64,000 nt of DNA from CAZLPW01 sp964561495 (GTDB lineage: Bacteria > Fidelibacterota > Marinisomatia > Marinisomatales > UBA1611). The stretch lies in contig CAZLPW010000003.1 of NCBI GenBank assembly GCA_964561495.1, positions 14,779 to 78,778 of the forward strand, written 5' to 3'. Position 1 is the stretch's first letter. Each line of letters starts with the position of its first letter. Positions 1-9,170 of this stretch are shown one piece after another. Both the position numbers and the translations under genes were made by a program. The notes beneath the pieces were generated by a model. The model was not told the DNA's origin. It saw only the letters and a list, made by a program, of their open reading frames with translations, and did not search any database.

Positions 1-321
1 AATGATAGTAAACATATAACTATCATCAAACCGCCAGAAAATTCTCGATTTAATTTTTTTAAATACACCGTTGTTTTAAAAAATTTTGATAGAGTATTAT
101 TTCACAAAACAATGGAAAAAAGAGGAGTCCAGCTAAGTGGCTATATTTATGAACTACCACTTCATAAGCAGCCAGTATTTCCAAAGCATAACGATATTAG
201 TCTTCCCAAGACTGAGAAATTATGTAGTACACATGTTTGTTTGCCTATTTATCCGTTATTAAATAAAGCTGAAGCTGAATATGTTGCTGAAAATGTTTTA
301 GATATTTTTGATATGTTATAA
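1..321 (+). CDS. DegT/DnrJ/EryC1-type sugar aminotransferase, C-terminal part (5' end outside window)
   Basis: The frame is open from base 1, so this is the last 106 residues of a longer protein; an internal ATG at 112 is not the start. The tail has the usual C-terminal pattern of PLP-dependent nucleotide-sugar aminotransferases: a Y-x-x-P-L-H-x-Q-P segment near residues 50-57, a Leu-Pro-Lys-Thr-Glu helix start, then Cys-Leu-Pro-Ile-Tyr-Pro and the final helix ending in a hydrophobic stretch. Family members transfer an amino group from glutamate to a keto sugar nucleotide. The gene sits 13 bases before a nucleotidyltransferase fusion gene at the edge of a polysaccharide locus, which fits a surface-sugar role. 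The PLP lysine lies outside the window, so substrate and completeness cannot be judged. Confidence 0.75.
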   Translation, partial: NDSKHITIIKPPENSRFNFFKYTVVLKNFDRVLFHKTMEKRGVQLSGYIYELPLHKQPVFPKHNDISLPKTEKLCSTHVCLPIYPLLNKAEAEYVAENVLDIFDML

Positions 322-334
322 ATAATTTCGTTTG

Positions 335-2233
335 ATGAAGGTAATTATTTTAGCTGGAGGGAAGGGTACCCGTATGGGTAGCCTTACTGAATCAATTCCT
401 AAACCAATGGTTCTTCTAGCTGGGAAGCCTGTTTTAGAACATCAAATAAATTTTTTAAAAAATTATGGCCTTACGGATATTTTTATGCTTTTAGGCCATA
501 AAGGTGAGATAATTAAAAAATATTTTAAAGAGGGAAAAGAATGGGGAGTTAAAATAAAATATTTTTTTGATCCAAAACCTTTAGGCACTGCAGGTTCCCT
601 AAAAGAAATTGAAAAATTTATTTCAGAACCTTTTTTATTGTTTTATGGAGATACAATGATAGATATTGATCTCAGGCAATTCATTAGTTTTTATAATAAA
701 AAGCAATCTATAGCATCACTAGTAGTACATCCAAATGATCATCCGAAAGATAGCGATCTCCTAGATATCGATAGTGAAAACTATGTAACCAGTTTTTTTC
801 CTAAGCCACATGAGAGCGTTTCTTATTTGAGAAATCTAGTAAATGCGGCGTTATATATATTAGATCCAGAGATATTTGATTTTATTGATAAAGGTGTTTT
901 CTCAGATTTTGGTAAAGAAATATTCCCAAAGGTGTTGCGTAGGAGGAAATTAATTTCAGCATATAATACAACGGAATATATTAAAGACATTGGTACACCT
1001 GAACGTTTATTAGAAGTTGAAAAAGATTTTTTATCAGGTAAAGTTCATCGTTTCAATAAAATAAACAAACAAAAAGCAATTTTTTTGGATCGAGATGGCG
1101 TAATTAATCGAGAATCAGATCGAATCGATAATATCGAAAAGTTTAATTTATTGCCCCAGGTAATGGAATCAGTAAAAAAAATCAATGAATCGGATTTCTT
1201 AAATGTTGTTGTTACAAACCAACCAATTGTAGCTAAAGGGTTCATATCTGAAAAAAAATTGTTAGAAATACACAATTATATGGAAACCCAATTCGGACTT
1301 GGAGGAGCATATTTTAATCGAATATATTATTGTCCTCACCATCCAGAAAGAGGTCACAAGGGAGAAAAAAAAGAGTACAAAATTTTATGTAATTGTCGTA
1401 AACCTGGAACAGAAATGATTGAGCATGCTATAAAAGATATGAATATAGACCCTCGAGAATCGTTCATTATAGGTGACAGAACCGTTGATATAATGACAGG
1501 GATAAATTCAAAAATGGAAACAATTTTACTAAGACAGGGATATGCGGGAAAAGATAAAAAATATGATTGCCAACCAGATTTTATTTTTAATGATTTATAT
1601 GAAGCTACAAGTTTTATTCTAAACGATTTTTATAAAATACTTTCAAAAATAAAAAAATATTTTAATAAAGTTAAGATTAAGAATAATAAGGCAATAATAG
1701 CCGTTGGCGGTTTATCTAGATCTGGGAAGACTACTTTTTCTTCTGTTTTAAAAAAATATTTTTTTGATCTTAGGATTAATGCTGTTTCGATCCAATTGGA
1801 TAATTGGTTACTACCTGTGAGTGAAAGAAGTTCAACGATGGATGTCCGTGATAGATATCAGTATGATATTATTAAAAAAGATTTGAAACTTTTATTTGAA
1901 GGAGAAAAAATATTATTAAAAAAGTATGACTCTCAAAGCAGAGGGCAAAGAAAGTCTTCAGAACATCTCTCACTTGATAATTGTAGTGTAGTTGTACTCG
2001 AGGGTGTGGTTGCATTAGATATTGGTTATATTAGAGACATAGTAGATCATTCTTTTTTTATAAAAACAGATGAATCTATTAGGAGAAGAAGATTTGAATC
2101 ATTCTATCTTGATAAAGAATTCACTAGAAAAGAAATTGACTCTTTATATATGGAAAGAAAACGTGATGAGTCCCCTATTGTAATAAATTCAGGGGAATAT
2201 GCAAATCAAATAATAGAAATGGATAATTTATGA
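335..2233 (+). CDS. Three-domain fusion: sugar-phosphate nucleotidyltransferase + GmhB-like HAD phosphatase + P-loop kinase
   Basis: A 632-residue protein. Residues about 1-235 are an NTP-transferase domain with L-A-G-G-K-G-T-R and a P-K-P-M motif, closest in style to HddC-type heptose-1-phosphate guanylyltransferases. Residues about 247-425 are a HAD-IIIA phosphatase of GmhB type: L-D-R-D-G-V nucleophile loop, V-V-T-N-Q motif II, C-P-H-H-P plus C-N-C-R-K-P zinc site, and I-I-G-D-R motif. Residues about 450-632 hold a uridine-kinase-like P-loop domain with Walker A G-L-S-R-S-G-K-T. The next gene, overlapping by 4 bases, is an HddA-like GHMP kinase, so the first two domains plausibly act in GDP-D-glycero-D-manno-heptose synthesis. 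The role of the third domain is unknown. A TTG at 332 could also start it; the ATG at 335 puts the KVIILAGG strand at the usual distance. Confidence 0.88.
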   Translation: MKVIILAGGKGTRMGSLTESIPKPMVLLAGKPVLEHQINFLKNYGLTDIFMLLGHKGEIIKKYFKEGKEWGVKIKYFFDPKPLGTAGSLKEIEKFISEPFLLFYGDTMIDIDLRQFISFYNKKQSIASLVVHPNDHPKDSDLLDIDSENYVTSFFPKPHESVSYLRNLVNAALYILDPEIFDFIDKGVFSDFGKEIFPKVLRRRKLISAYNTTEYIKDIGTPERLLEVEKDFLSGKVHRFNKINKQKAIFLDRDGVINRESDRIDNIEKFNLLPQVMESVKKINESDFLNVVVTNQPIVAKGFISEKKLLEIHNYMETQFGLGGAYFNRIYYCPHHPERGHKGEKKEYKILCNCRKPGTEMIEHAIKDMNIDPRESFIIGDRTVDIMTGINSKMETILLRQGYAGKDKKYDCQPDFIFNDLYEATSFILNDFYKILSKIKKYFNKVKIKNNKAIIAVGGLSRSGKTTFSSVLKKYFFDLRINAVSIQLDNWLLPVSERSSTMDVRDRYQYDIIKKDLKLLFEGEKILLKKYDSQSRGQRKSSEHLSLDNCSVVVLEGVVALDIGYIRDIVDHSFFIKTDESIRRRRFESFYLDKEFTRKEIDSLYMERKRDESPIVINSGEYANQIIEMDNL

Positions 2234-3207
2234 TAGGGACAAGGACACCTTTTAGGGTCAGTTTTATTGGTGGGGGTAGTGATTTAAAAGAATTTTATTC
2301 CAGGGCTCCAGGCTGTGTTTTAAGTACATCAATTGATAAATACATGTACATTTTTGTACATCCATTTTTTGATGAAAAAATTCAAGTAAAGTATTCAAAA
2401 ACAGAACTAGTAGAAAATATTGAAGATATAAAACATCCTATTGTTAGAGAAATATTGTCAGAATTTAATTTGCAAGGAGTTGATATTAATTCCATAGCTG
2501 ATATACCTGCTGGCACGGGTCTTGGCTCATCTAGCTCTTACACTGTTGGGCTATTACACGCACTATATGCCTACAGAGATGAAATAGTCTCACCAAACAC
2601 TTTGGCTGAAAAAGCTTGCTATATCGAAATTGATGTTTTGAACGAGCCGATAGGGAAACAGGATCAATTTGCTGCTGCGTATGGGGGCTTAAACATAATA
2701 AGGTTTTTAGAAGATGGAAATGTAAAAATAGAACCTATTAAAATGGAGGAAGATGCATATAAGCAATTACAAAAATGCCTGATGATGTTTTATACTGGGA
2801 CATCAAGAAGTGCATCGGAAGTTTTAATCGATCAGAAAAAAAATATAATTAGTGATAAAGACAAGTTTAATGCTCAGCTTATGATGACTCAAATGGTCGA
2901 AGAATCAAAAGACTGCTTGGTTAAATCAAACCTTGATGAATTTGGAGAAAAGCTTGATTCCAATTGGATATTAAAAAGAACATTGTCAAAAACTATTTCA
3001 AATTCAATTTTTGATGATATCTATAATCTTGCAAAAGAAAGTGGCGCAATCGGAGGAAAAATTTTAGGAGCTGGCGGAGGTGGTTTTTTCTTGTTTTATT
3101 GTCCTCCTAGATACCAAGATAAACTTAGATTTAATTTAAAAGATTTAAAGGAGGTCCCATTTAAATTCGATAAATATGGTTCGAAAATTATAAACATGGA
3201 TAAGTAG
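2230..3207 (+). CDS. hddA: D-glycero-alpha-D-manno-heptose 7-phosphate kinase-like GHMP kinase
   Basis: A 325-residue GHMP-family kinase. The N-terminus has the T-P-F-R-V-S-F-I-G-G-G-S-D signature typical of HddA-like heptose kinases. The ATP-binding motif P-A-G-T-G-L-G-S-S-S-S lies near residues 94-104, and the C-terminal glycine motif G-A-G-G-G-G-F near 280. The expected reaction is ATP-dependent phosphorylation of D-glycero-D-manno-heptose 7-phosphate at C1. The start codon overlaps the stop of the fusion gene by 4 bases (ATGA), indicating translational coupling with the partner phosphatase and guanylyltransferase domains. The isomerase GmhA that should open the pathway is not in the window. 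Confidence 0.87.
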   Translation: MIGTRTPFRVSFIGGGSDLKEFYSRAPGCVLSTSIDKYMYIFVHPFFDEKIQVKYSKTELVENIEDIKHPIVREILSEFNLQGVDINSIADIPAGTGLGSSSSYTVGLLHALYAYRDEIVSPNTLAEKACYIEIDVLNEPIGKQDQFAAAYGGLNIIRFLEDGNVKIEPIKMEEDAYKQLQKCLMMFYTGTSRSASEVLIDQKKNIISDKDKFNAQLMMTQMVEESKDCLVKSNLDEFGEKLDSNWILKRTLSKTISNSIFDDIYNLAKESGAIGGKILGAGGGGFFLFYCPPRYQDKLRFNLKDLKEVPFKFDKYGSKIINMDK

Positions 3208-3212
3208 AATTA

Positions 3213-4397
3213 ATGAAGTTAGTCGAATATCTTTTGGTTGTTTTTTCAATCATTACATCAGGAAGTCTAATTTATATGACTCACAATGATGATCTAATTT
3301 TAATATTTTATTTTTTATTTTCTGTAGCTTCTTTTATAATTTTCAAAGTAAAGCATTTTAATAAGTTCTTTTTTTATTATGCTTTATTGGTCGTTAGTTT
3401 TTTGATAGTTCACCACCTATGTGTTTCTACTTCTGCTACTCTTAATAAGTATATAGGAACAATTATTAAGGTATTAACTTTTTTATTGGTGATAACTATA
3501 ATTGGAAAGAAAAGACTTTTAATTATTTACCCCCAAACAATGTTTGTTTTGTGTTCGTTTAATTTAATTTTTTATTTAGATCACGTATATTTTTTTTCAA
3601 TATCTCAGCCTTTGTCATCTTTATTTAGTCAACTAACCACCTGGTCTCTTAATATGTATTACGAAAATTATGTTTTCTATGTTAAGCCAGTTTACAGCGT
3701 AACATTCGATAAGGTTCAGACTAACTTTATTAAAAATAGTGGTATCTTTGGAGAAGGTGGTTTATACCAATATTTTGTGTGTATAGCTCTAACGATTAAT
3801 CTTTTTTTCAATAAAAAATCAATTTTCGATTACTACAATTTAATTTTTATAATTTCTATTATTACAACGTATTCTACGGTTGCTTACATAAATTTATTTT
3901 TTATTATTATAGCAAAAACTTATGATCCTGAAAAGCGTATCTTGTTTTTTTTAATGTCTCCACTTATTTTGGGTGGAGCATATATTTTTTTTAACCAACC
4001 AACTATTTATAATAAGCTATTTAATATCAATTCTATGGATTTTATAATTTCGACTCAGAGGCGAATGTTAGATACCTTTTTGGATCTAAAAATTATTCAA
4101 GATCAGCCACTTTTAGGGATTGGGTTAGATAATATTGAGATTTATAAATCTTACGTAAATCAGTATTCTGCAGGAGGTGAAAGTAGCAGTAATGGTTTAC
4201 TTAATTACATTGCAGGAGTTGGTATTATTGGTGCCTTTATTTCATTATATCCGTTTTTTATGTTTGGAATCAAATCAAAAAAAAAGTTCATGCTTATGCT
4301 TTGTAATATTTTTTCAGGTCTTTCTCAGGGTATTATAATGACTCCTGTTTTTTTTCTTTCAATGTCTCTACTATATACGAAAAAAGCAAGAAGTTGA
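3213..4397 (+). CDS. Wzy-like O-antigen polymerase / polysaccharide membrane protein
   Basis: A 394-residue, very hydrophobic protein with many membrane segments and a long loop in the middle. Near the C-terminus it has a P-L-L-G-I-G-L-D-N segment, and around residue 180 an F-G-E-G-G-L-Y pattern, both recurrent in Wzy/O-antigen ligase-type proteins. The family joins repeat units on undecaprenyl carriers at the periplasmic face. It lies 5 bases after hddA and overlaps the following glycosyltransferase by 4 bases. Polymerases of this kind diverge strongly, so the call rests on topology, the weak motif and gene context; a ligase is the main alternative. Confidence 0.72.
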   Translation: MKLVEYLLVVFSIITSGSLIYMTHNDDLILIFYFLFSVASFIIFKVKHFNKFFFYYALLVVSFLIVHHLCVSTSATLNKYIGTIIKVLTFLLVITIIGKKRLLIIYPQTMFVLCSFNLIFYLDHVYFFSISQPLSSLFSQLTTWSLNMYYENYVFYVKPVYSVTFDKVQTNFIKNSGIFGEGGLYQYFVCIALTINLFFNKKSIFDYYNLIFIISIITTYSTVAYINLFFIIIAKTYDPEKRILFFLMSPLILGGAYIFFNQPTIYNKLFNINSMDFIISTQRRMLDTFLDLKIIQDQPLLGIGLDNIEIYKSYVNQYSAGGESSSNGLLNYIAGVGIIGAFISLYPFFMFGIKSKKKFMLMLCNIFSGLSQGIIMTPVFFLSMSLLYTKKARS

Positions 4398-5158
4398 AGT
4401 TTTCTATAATTACAGTTACAAAAAATGCTGAACACCATATCTTAGATACTATTGAAAGTGTCAAGAATCAAATTGGTGTTGAACTTGAGCATATCATAAT
4501 TGATTCAATATCCACTGACAAAACATTAGAATTGTCCAAAAAATATGAAAAATCTTATAATTTAATTATCAAAAGTGAACTAGATGATGGAATTTCAGAT
4601 GCATTTAACAAAGGTCTAGAAATCTGTTCAGGAGACTGGGTTGTTTTTCTTGGTGCGGGTGATAAGTTTGTCCATTCTAGAGTTCTTTCGGATATGGTTG
4701 GTAAGTTGGCTAAAAGATCTAAATCATTGGTTGTATGGGGTAATATTATCTTTATTAGTGATGAAGGTAAGGTTGGTAAAACTGTGTTGGGAAAATTTCC
4801 AAAGCGTAGGCTAAAAAGGTATATGTGCATGCCGCACCAGGCTACTTTCAGCAACCGCAAAATGTTTGACCTTTATGGTTCTTTTGATAATAATGTCAGG
4901 TATGCAATGGATTATGATATTTTGTTACGATGCTATAATGAAATTAATGAAAAAGACTATGTAAACTATGACGTTAGCTATATGCTTGTAGGAGGCAAAT
5001 CACAAAAAGGTGATAATGGTGCCATAAAAGACTACAGAGATTTGCAAATAAAGCATCGGGTTTGGATAACTCCAATTGCGTTTATTTTTTATTATTGGGC
5101 AATTTTTAAGATATTCATAAAAAAATTAATTAATTTTAAATCTACGGGGCTATCTTAA
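4394..5158 (+). CDS. Glycosyltransferase family 2 (WcaA/WcaE-like)
   Basis: A 254-residue GT-A fold enzyme. The N-terminus reads F-S-I-I-T-V-T-K-N-A, followed by an acidic I-I-D-S-I-S-T-D-K-T segment and the E-L-D-D-G-I-S-D-A-F-N-K-G motif that places the nucleotide-sugar site. An M-P-H-Q-A-T-F segment near residue 147 and M-D-Y-D further on match the acceptor side of WcaE-like transferases. It starts with TTG inside the stop of the Wzy-like gene (TTGA overlap), so translation is probably coupled. It adds one sugar of the repeat unit in the cytoplasm; donor and linkage cannot be read from sequence. A basic, hydrophobic C-terminal tail may contact the membrane. Confidence 0.88.
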   Translation: MKFSIITVTKNAEHHILDTIESVKNQIGVELEHIIIDSISTDKTLELSKKYEKSYNLIIKSELDDGISDAFNKGLEICSGDWVVFLGAGDKFVHSRVLSDMVGKLAKRSKSLVVWGNIIFISDEGKVGKTVLGKFPKRRLKRYMCMPHQATFSNRKMFDLYGSFDNNVRYAMDYDILLRCYNEINEKDYVNYDVSYMLVGGKSQKGDNGAIKDYRDLQIKHRVWITPIAFIFYYWAIFKIFIKKLINFKSTGLS

Positions 5159-5361
5159 AAAATATTTAGGAAATCAAAGTAAGGAATTAACTAAATCTTA
5201 CTAAAATTTCTCAAAAATAAATTAAATTCTTAGATCTTTTATAATCAAAAAATAAACATAGGTATACATAATTAAACTGACAGTTCTATTTATAAAACCA
5301 TAAGTTGGTTTGAGTTGCTAATATGTTTGATGAATTATTTATTTAAAATATAGGAAGAAGT
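5159..5361. other. Non-coding gap between two polysaccharide sub-blocks
   Basis: About 200 bases, extremely AT-rich, with no credible coding frame. It is one of the longer gaps in the polysaccharide locus and directly precedes a damaged gene, so it may be a recombination or deletion junction, or hold a promoter for the second block. I see no clear terminator or insertion-sequence end. Confidence 0.4.
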
Positions 5362-5763
5362 ATGGAAAAGAGAGCTTTAGTATGTGGCCACCTTGTTAAC
5401 AGGCTGAAAAAGGAAGGCTATTATGTTATTGGTGTTGATATAAAAAGGCATGAATATCAGCAAACCTCTGCAGATAAATTTATTGTGGGTGACCTTAGAG
5501 ATCCGAACTTTACAGAAGAAGTAATTGATCAAGGTTTTGATGAATTATATCAATTAGCTGCAGATATGGGTGGTGCTGGCTTTGTTTTTTCTGGAGAAAA
5601 TGATACTGACATTATGCATAATTCAGCATTAATCAATTTAAATGTAGTTGAAAAGTCAATTAAAGCAGAGGTGAAAAAAATATTTTATTCCTCATCTGCA
5701 TGCATGTATCCTGAGAGAAATCAATTAGATCCTGAAAATCCTAATTGTAAAGTTGGAAATTGA
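5362..5763 (+). pseudogene. Remnant of GDP-mannose 3,5-epimerase-like SDR gene
   Basis: The 133 residues match the N-terminal 40 percent of the extended-SDR family of GDP-mannose 3,5-epimerase type: A-D-M-G-G-A-G-F, an I-M-H-N-S-A-L-I-N segment, and S-S-S-A-C-M-Y-P are all recognisable. Two lesions are visible. The glycine-rich NAD loop is missing: the strand A-L-V-C-G runs straight into H-L-V-N-R-L, where the family has about seven more residues (A-G-G-F-I-G-S). The protein also stops right after N-P-N-C-K, before the catalytic Tyr-x-x-x-Lys and the whole substrate domain. It should therefore be inactive. Its stop overlaps the TTG start of the next glycosyltransferase, so the remnant may persist as a translated leader. 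Confidence 0.85.
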
Positions 5764-6944
5764 AAATAGTTCATGTTATTTCAAACTTTTCACTTCCATT
5801 TGGAGGTATGGCTGTTGCTTGTAAAGAAATTGCTGAAGGACAGGTTAAGGCTGGACTAGATGTTACAGTAATTACTTCTTATCTTGATTTTCCATCTGGA
5901 TACTTAAACAAACCAAATGATAAACCTGTATTTGAAAATGGGGTCAGAGTGTTCTATTGCTCCGTATTATTTGAGCCTCTAGTATTTTCTTTTCAATTAA
6001 TAAAACACCTCAAAAGAGAATTACGTGAATCAGATTTAGTTCACGTTCTTGGTCTTTATAGATTTCCACAATCATATGCTTGCTGGTATTCAAGGAGAAT
6101 AAAAATACCTTATATCTTGTCTCCTCACGGGTCGCTTGATCCAGTTCTTTTTGACAAAAAAGAAAGAAAACTAATGCGTCGACTTTATCAGTTCATGTTT
6201 GAAATTAAAAATATTAAAAAATCAAAAAAAATTCATTTTACTGCAAATGATGAGTTAGAGTTTGCTAACTTTTTAGACCTTAAGGAGAAAAGTGTTGTAA
6301 TCCCTAATGGAATTGAAACTAATGATTTTAAAAAATTACCAAATAAAGGTGTTTTTTTAGATACCTATGAAATTAAAGAAAACTCTTTCAAAATTCTTTT
6401 TTTAGGAAGAGTTGTTTGGAAAAAAGGTCTTGACATTTTATTGAGTTCGCTACCTTTAATAATAAAAAAAATTCCAAATGTATTATTAATTATTGCTGGA
6501 CCAGATAACGAAGGTTACAAAAAAACTCTCAAAGATATTATTAATAGTTTAAATATTGATGGTCATATAAAATTTGTAGGAATGCTTGACAGAGAAAAAG
6601 TAAAGCAAGCTTATGTTGACGCTGATATATTTGTCCTTCCTTCGTATTCCGAGAACTATGGAATTACAATTATTGAGAGTCTGGTCTGTGGATGTCCTGT
6701 TATCATATCCAAAAATGTAAACATACATAAAGAGATTATGGATAATAATATAGGGCAAGTAATTGATTGTGATCCAAAAGACATCTCTGATGCTGTTATT
6801 ACTTATTTTAATAAATCAGATGATTATAAAATTAAGCACAGGGCAGATATTAGAAACTATGCTCTCCAAAAATATGATTGGGAGAACGCGATCAAAAAGT
6901 TTTCTAATTTATACGAAGAAATTTTATTTGATAAAAAAAGATGA
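5760..6944 (+). CDS. Glycosyltransferase family 4 (GT-B)
   Basis: A 394-residue GT-B enzyme. The N-terminal half begins K-I-V-H-V-I-S with a glycine pair (F-G-G-M-A) at the donor/acceptor cleft. The C-terminal half has the nucleotide-sugar site pattern L-F-L-G-R-V-V-W-K-K-G-L-D and the E-x7-E motif region P-S-Y-S-E-N-Y-G-I-T-I-I-E-S. It starts on TTG overlapping the stop of the truncated epimerase and overlaps the next glycosyltransferase by 4 bases. It probably adds one residue of the repeat unit using a GDP- or UDP-sugar; specificity is not readable. Confidence 0.9.
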   Translation: MKIVHVISNFSLPFGGMAVACKEIAEGQVKAGLDVTVITSYLDFPSGYLNKPNDKPVFENGVRVFYCSVLFEPLVFSFQLIKHLKRELRESDLVHVLGLYRFPQSYACWYSRRIKIPYILSPHGSLDPVLFDKKERKLMRRLYQFMFEIKNIKKSKKIHFTANDELEFANFLDLKEKSVVIPNGIETNDFKKLPNKGVFLDTYEIKENSFKILFLGRVVWKKGLDILLSSLPLIIKKIPNVLLIIAGPDNEGYKKTLKDIINSLNIDGHIKFVGMLDREKVKQAYVDADIFVLPSYSENYGITIIESLVCGCPVIISKNVNIHKEIMDNNIGQVIDCDPKDISDAVITYFNKSDDYKIKHRADIRNYALQKYDWENAIKKFSNLYEEILFDKKR

Positions 6945-8137
6945 ACATATTAATGATTCATCAACACTATTATCCTGAGATGTCAGGTACGGCTAGACGG
7001 ACAAAAGAATTAGCTGAAAATTTTGTTAAAAAAGGACACAGGGTATCAGTACTAACTTCATATCCTCGTAAATTTAGGTCATTACCAGGTATAAGCTTCA
7101 AATCACATGAGCAAATTAACAAAGTCTCTGTTTACAGGATAAAAACACTATTCGAAATAAATAATAATGTTTTACTTCGTTTATTTTCATATTCTACTTT
7201 TGTAATACAATCAGTTTTGTATGCATTAAGATTATCAAAAAAATCCGAAATTGTAATAACCATTGCGCCATTATCATCTGGAATCATAGGCTCAGTGGTA
7301 AAAATCGCTAATAAAACGCATCATCATTTTGATGTTCCAGATATTTTGCCCGATTTAGGGATATCAGCAGGTATGATCAAAAATAAATTTGTAATTAAAC
7401 TACTTTTTAGATTAGAAAAATGGGTATACAAAAATTCAGATACGATTTCAACATGCACTAAAGGTCAGTTAGAAAACATAAATAATAAAGGGATATCCTC
7501 AAAAAAAATAACTTGGATTTCTGATTGGATAGATAATTCTAATTTTTTTACTACTGATAGGACACTTTCAACCAAATTATCCAAGAATTTTAAAAGTAAA
7601 AAAATCATTTCTTTTATTGGCAACATCGGGGCTCTTCAAAATCCAGAAGTTTTTGTTGATACAATGAGATTATTATCTTTAGAAAATCAGATTCAATTTT
7701 TATTTATTGGTGATGGAATAATGTTGCCAGAATTAAAATCTAAAGTAGAAAAACTAAATATTAAAAACATAGAATTTATAGGGCGGGTAAAAAGAGAACA
7801 TATACCTACGTATATGAGTATTTCTGATATTTTAGTCGCAAATTATGTGCCAGACCAGCACTTGAATTTATACATCCCTGGAAAATTATTTGAATATGCG
7901 ATATCTAGAAGGCCTATCATTATGGGAGGAAAGGGAGATTCAGAAACTTTTATCAATAAATATAAACTTGGAATCGTTGTTCCACCATCAAATGCTAATG
8001 CTTTTAAAAAAGCGATCCTGAAAATTATTAATGAATCATATTCTTTTGATCCGCAAATTGCTCAATTTATGAAAGATTATTCAATTGAGAATGTTACAAA
8101 AAAATATGATTTAATTTTTCGTAAACTAAAACCCTAA
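6941..8137 (+). CDS. Glycosyltransferase family 4, WbuB-like
   Basis: A 398-residue GT-B enzyme. It begins with I-L-M-I-H-Q-H-Y-Y-P-E and a G-T-A-R-R-T segment, the layout seen in WbuB-type transferases that add L-FucNAc or a related 2-acetamido sugar. The donor half contains F-I-G-N-I-G-A-L-Q-N and a P-G-K-L-F-E-Y segment. ATGA overlap with the previous GT4 gene. Directly downstream are the three enzymes for a UDP-L-deoxy-N-acetyl sugar, which makes that sugar the likely donor. This is inference from family style and position. Confidence 0.87.
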   Translation: MNILMIHQHYYPEMSGTARRTKELAENFVKKGHRVSVLTSYPRKFRSLPGISFKSHEQINKVSVYRIKTLFEINNNVLLRLFSYSTFVIQSVLYALRLSKKSEIVITIAPLSSGIIGSVVKIANKTHHHFDVPDILPDLGISAGMIKNKFVIKLLFRLEKWVYKNSDTISTCTKGQLENINNKGISSKKITWISDWIDNSNFFTTDRTLSTKLSKNFKSKKIISFIGNIGALQNPEVFVDTMRLLSLENQIQFLFIGDGIMLPELKSKVEKLNIKNIEFIGRVKREHIPTYMSISDILVANYVPDQHLNLYIPGKLFEYAISRRPIIMGGKGDSETFINKYKLGIVVPPSNANAFKKAILKIINESYSFDPQIAQFMKDYSIENVTKKYDLIFRKLKP

Positions 8138-8150
8138 AAAAGAGTTAAAA

Positions 8151-9161
8151 ATGTTTAAAAATAAAACTTTATTAATTACTGGAGGCACTGGTTCTTTTGG
8201 GACTTCGGTCTTAAACAGATTTGTCAATACTGATATTAAAGAAATTAGGGTTTTTAGTCGTGATGAAAAAAAACAAGAAGATATGCGAATTAAGTATAAC
8301 AATGATAAAATCAAATATATTATTGGAGATGTTCGTTCATTTAATAGTATTAATTCTGCCATGAAAAATGTCCACTACGTATTTTGCGCTGCTGCCTTAA
8401 AGCAGGTCCCTTCTTGTGAATTTTATCCACTTGAGGCTGTAAAGACAAACATTATTGGGGTTGAAAATACTATAAGAGCATCTCTCCAAAATAATGCTGA
8501 AAAAATAATTGTTTTAAGTACTGATAAAGCTGTAAATCCTGTTAACGCAATGGGAATGAGCAAAGCTTTAGCTGAAAAGGTGGCTATCGCTTCTACTCGA
8601 AATATTACTGACCCAAATAAGAAAATAGCGATTACTAGATATGGGAATGTTATGGCTTCGAGAGGTTCCGTTATTCCACTTTTTGTAAGGCAAATTAAAA
8701 AAGGTGAGCCTTTGACCGTTACTGATCCTGATATGACAAGATTTATGATGTCATTAGATGATGCAATTGATTTGGTTTTATATGCTTTTAATAATTGTAA
8801 GCAAGGCGATATATTTGTTCAAAAATCTCCATCTGCTACGATAAATAATTTAGCTTTGGCTCTTAAAGAAATTTTTCAGGCTAAAAATCCAATTAAAATT
8901 ATGGGAACGCGTCATGGTGAGAAAAAGCACGAAGTGTTATTAAATAAAGAGGAATTATTTAAATCAGAAGACTTAGGCGATTACTTTAAGGTACCTGTTG
9001 ATGAGAGAAATTTAAATTATAAAAAATATTTTGAAACTGGAGAAAAACCATTATCAAATGAAATTGAATATTCATCGAACAATTCATATAGACTGAGTAA
9101 AAATGAAATCATTGAAATGTTATTAAAACTTCCATTTATAAAAAGCGAGTTAAATAATTAA
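8151..9161 (+). CDS. UDP-GlcNAc 4,6-dehydratase/5-epimerase (FnlA/WbjB/CapE type)
   Basis: A 336-residue extended SDR. The N-terminal Rossmann motif is T-G-G-T-G-S-F-G. The active-site region has S-T-D-K-A-V-N-P followed by M-G-M-S-K-A, the variant of the YxxxK motif (Met for Tyr) that is characteristic of this inverting dehydratase class. R-Y-G-N-V-M-A-S-R-G-S-V-I-P follows, also diagnostic. The family converts UDP-GlcNAc to a UDP-6-deoxy-4-keto-L-hexose, the first step to UDP-L-FucNAc or UDP-L-QuiNAc. The two following genes supply a C2 epimerase and a reductase. Nine bases separate it from the next gene. Confidence 0.9.
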   Translation: MFKNKTLLITGGTGSFGTSVLNRFVNTDIKEIRVFSRDEKKQEDMRIKYNNDKIKYIIGDVRSFNSINSAMKNVHYVFCAAALKQVPSCEFYPLEAVKTNIIGVENTIRASLQNNAEKIIVLSTDKAVNPVNAMGMSKALAEKVAIASTRNITDPNKKIAITRYGNVMASRGSVIPLFVRQIKKGEPLTVTDPDMTRFMMSLDDAIDLVLYAFNNCKQGDIFVQKSPSATINNLALALKEIFQAKNPIKIMGTRHGEKKHEVLLNKEELFKSEDLGDYFKVPVDERNLNYKKYFETGEKPLSNEIEYSSNNSYRLSKNEIIEMLLKLPFIKSELNN

Positions 9162-9170
9162 AATCCAAAA

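Noticed and set aside
112..321. A free-standing 69-residue gene starting at 112
   Set aside because: The same frame is open back to base 1 and carries aminotransferase sequence before the ATG, so it is the end of a longer gene.
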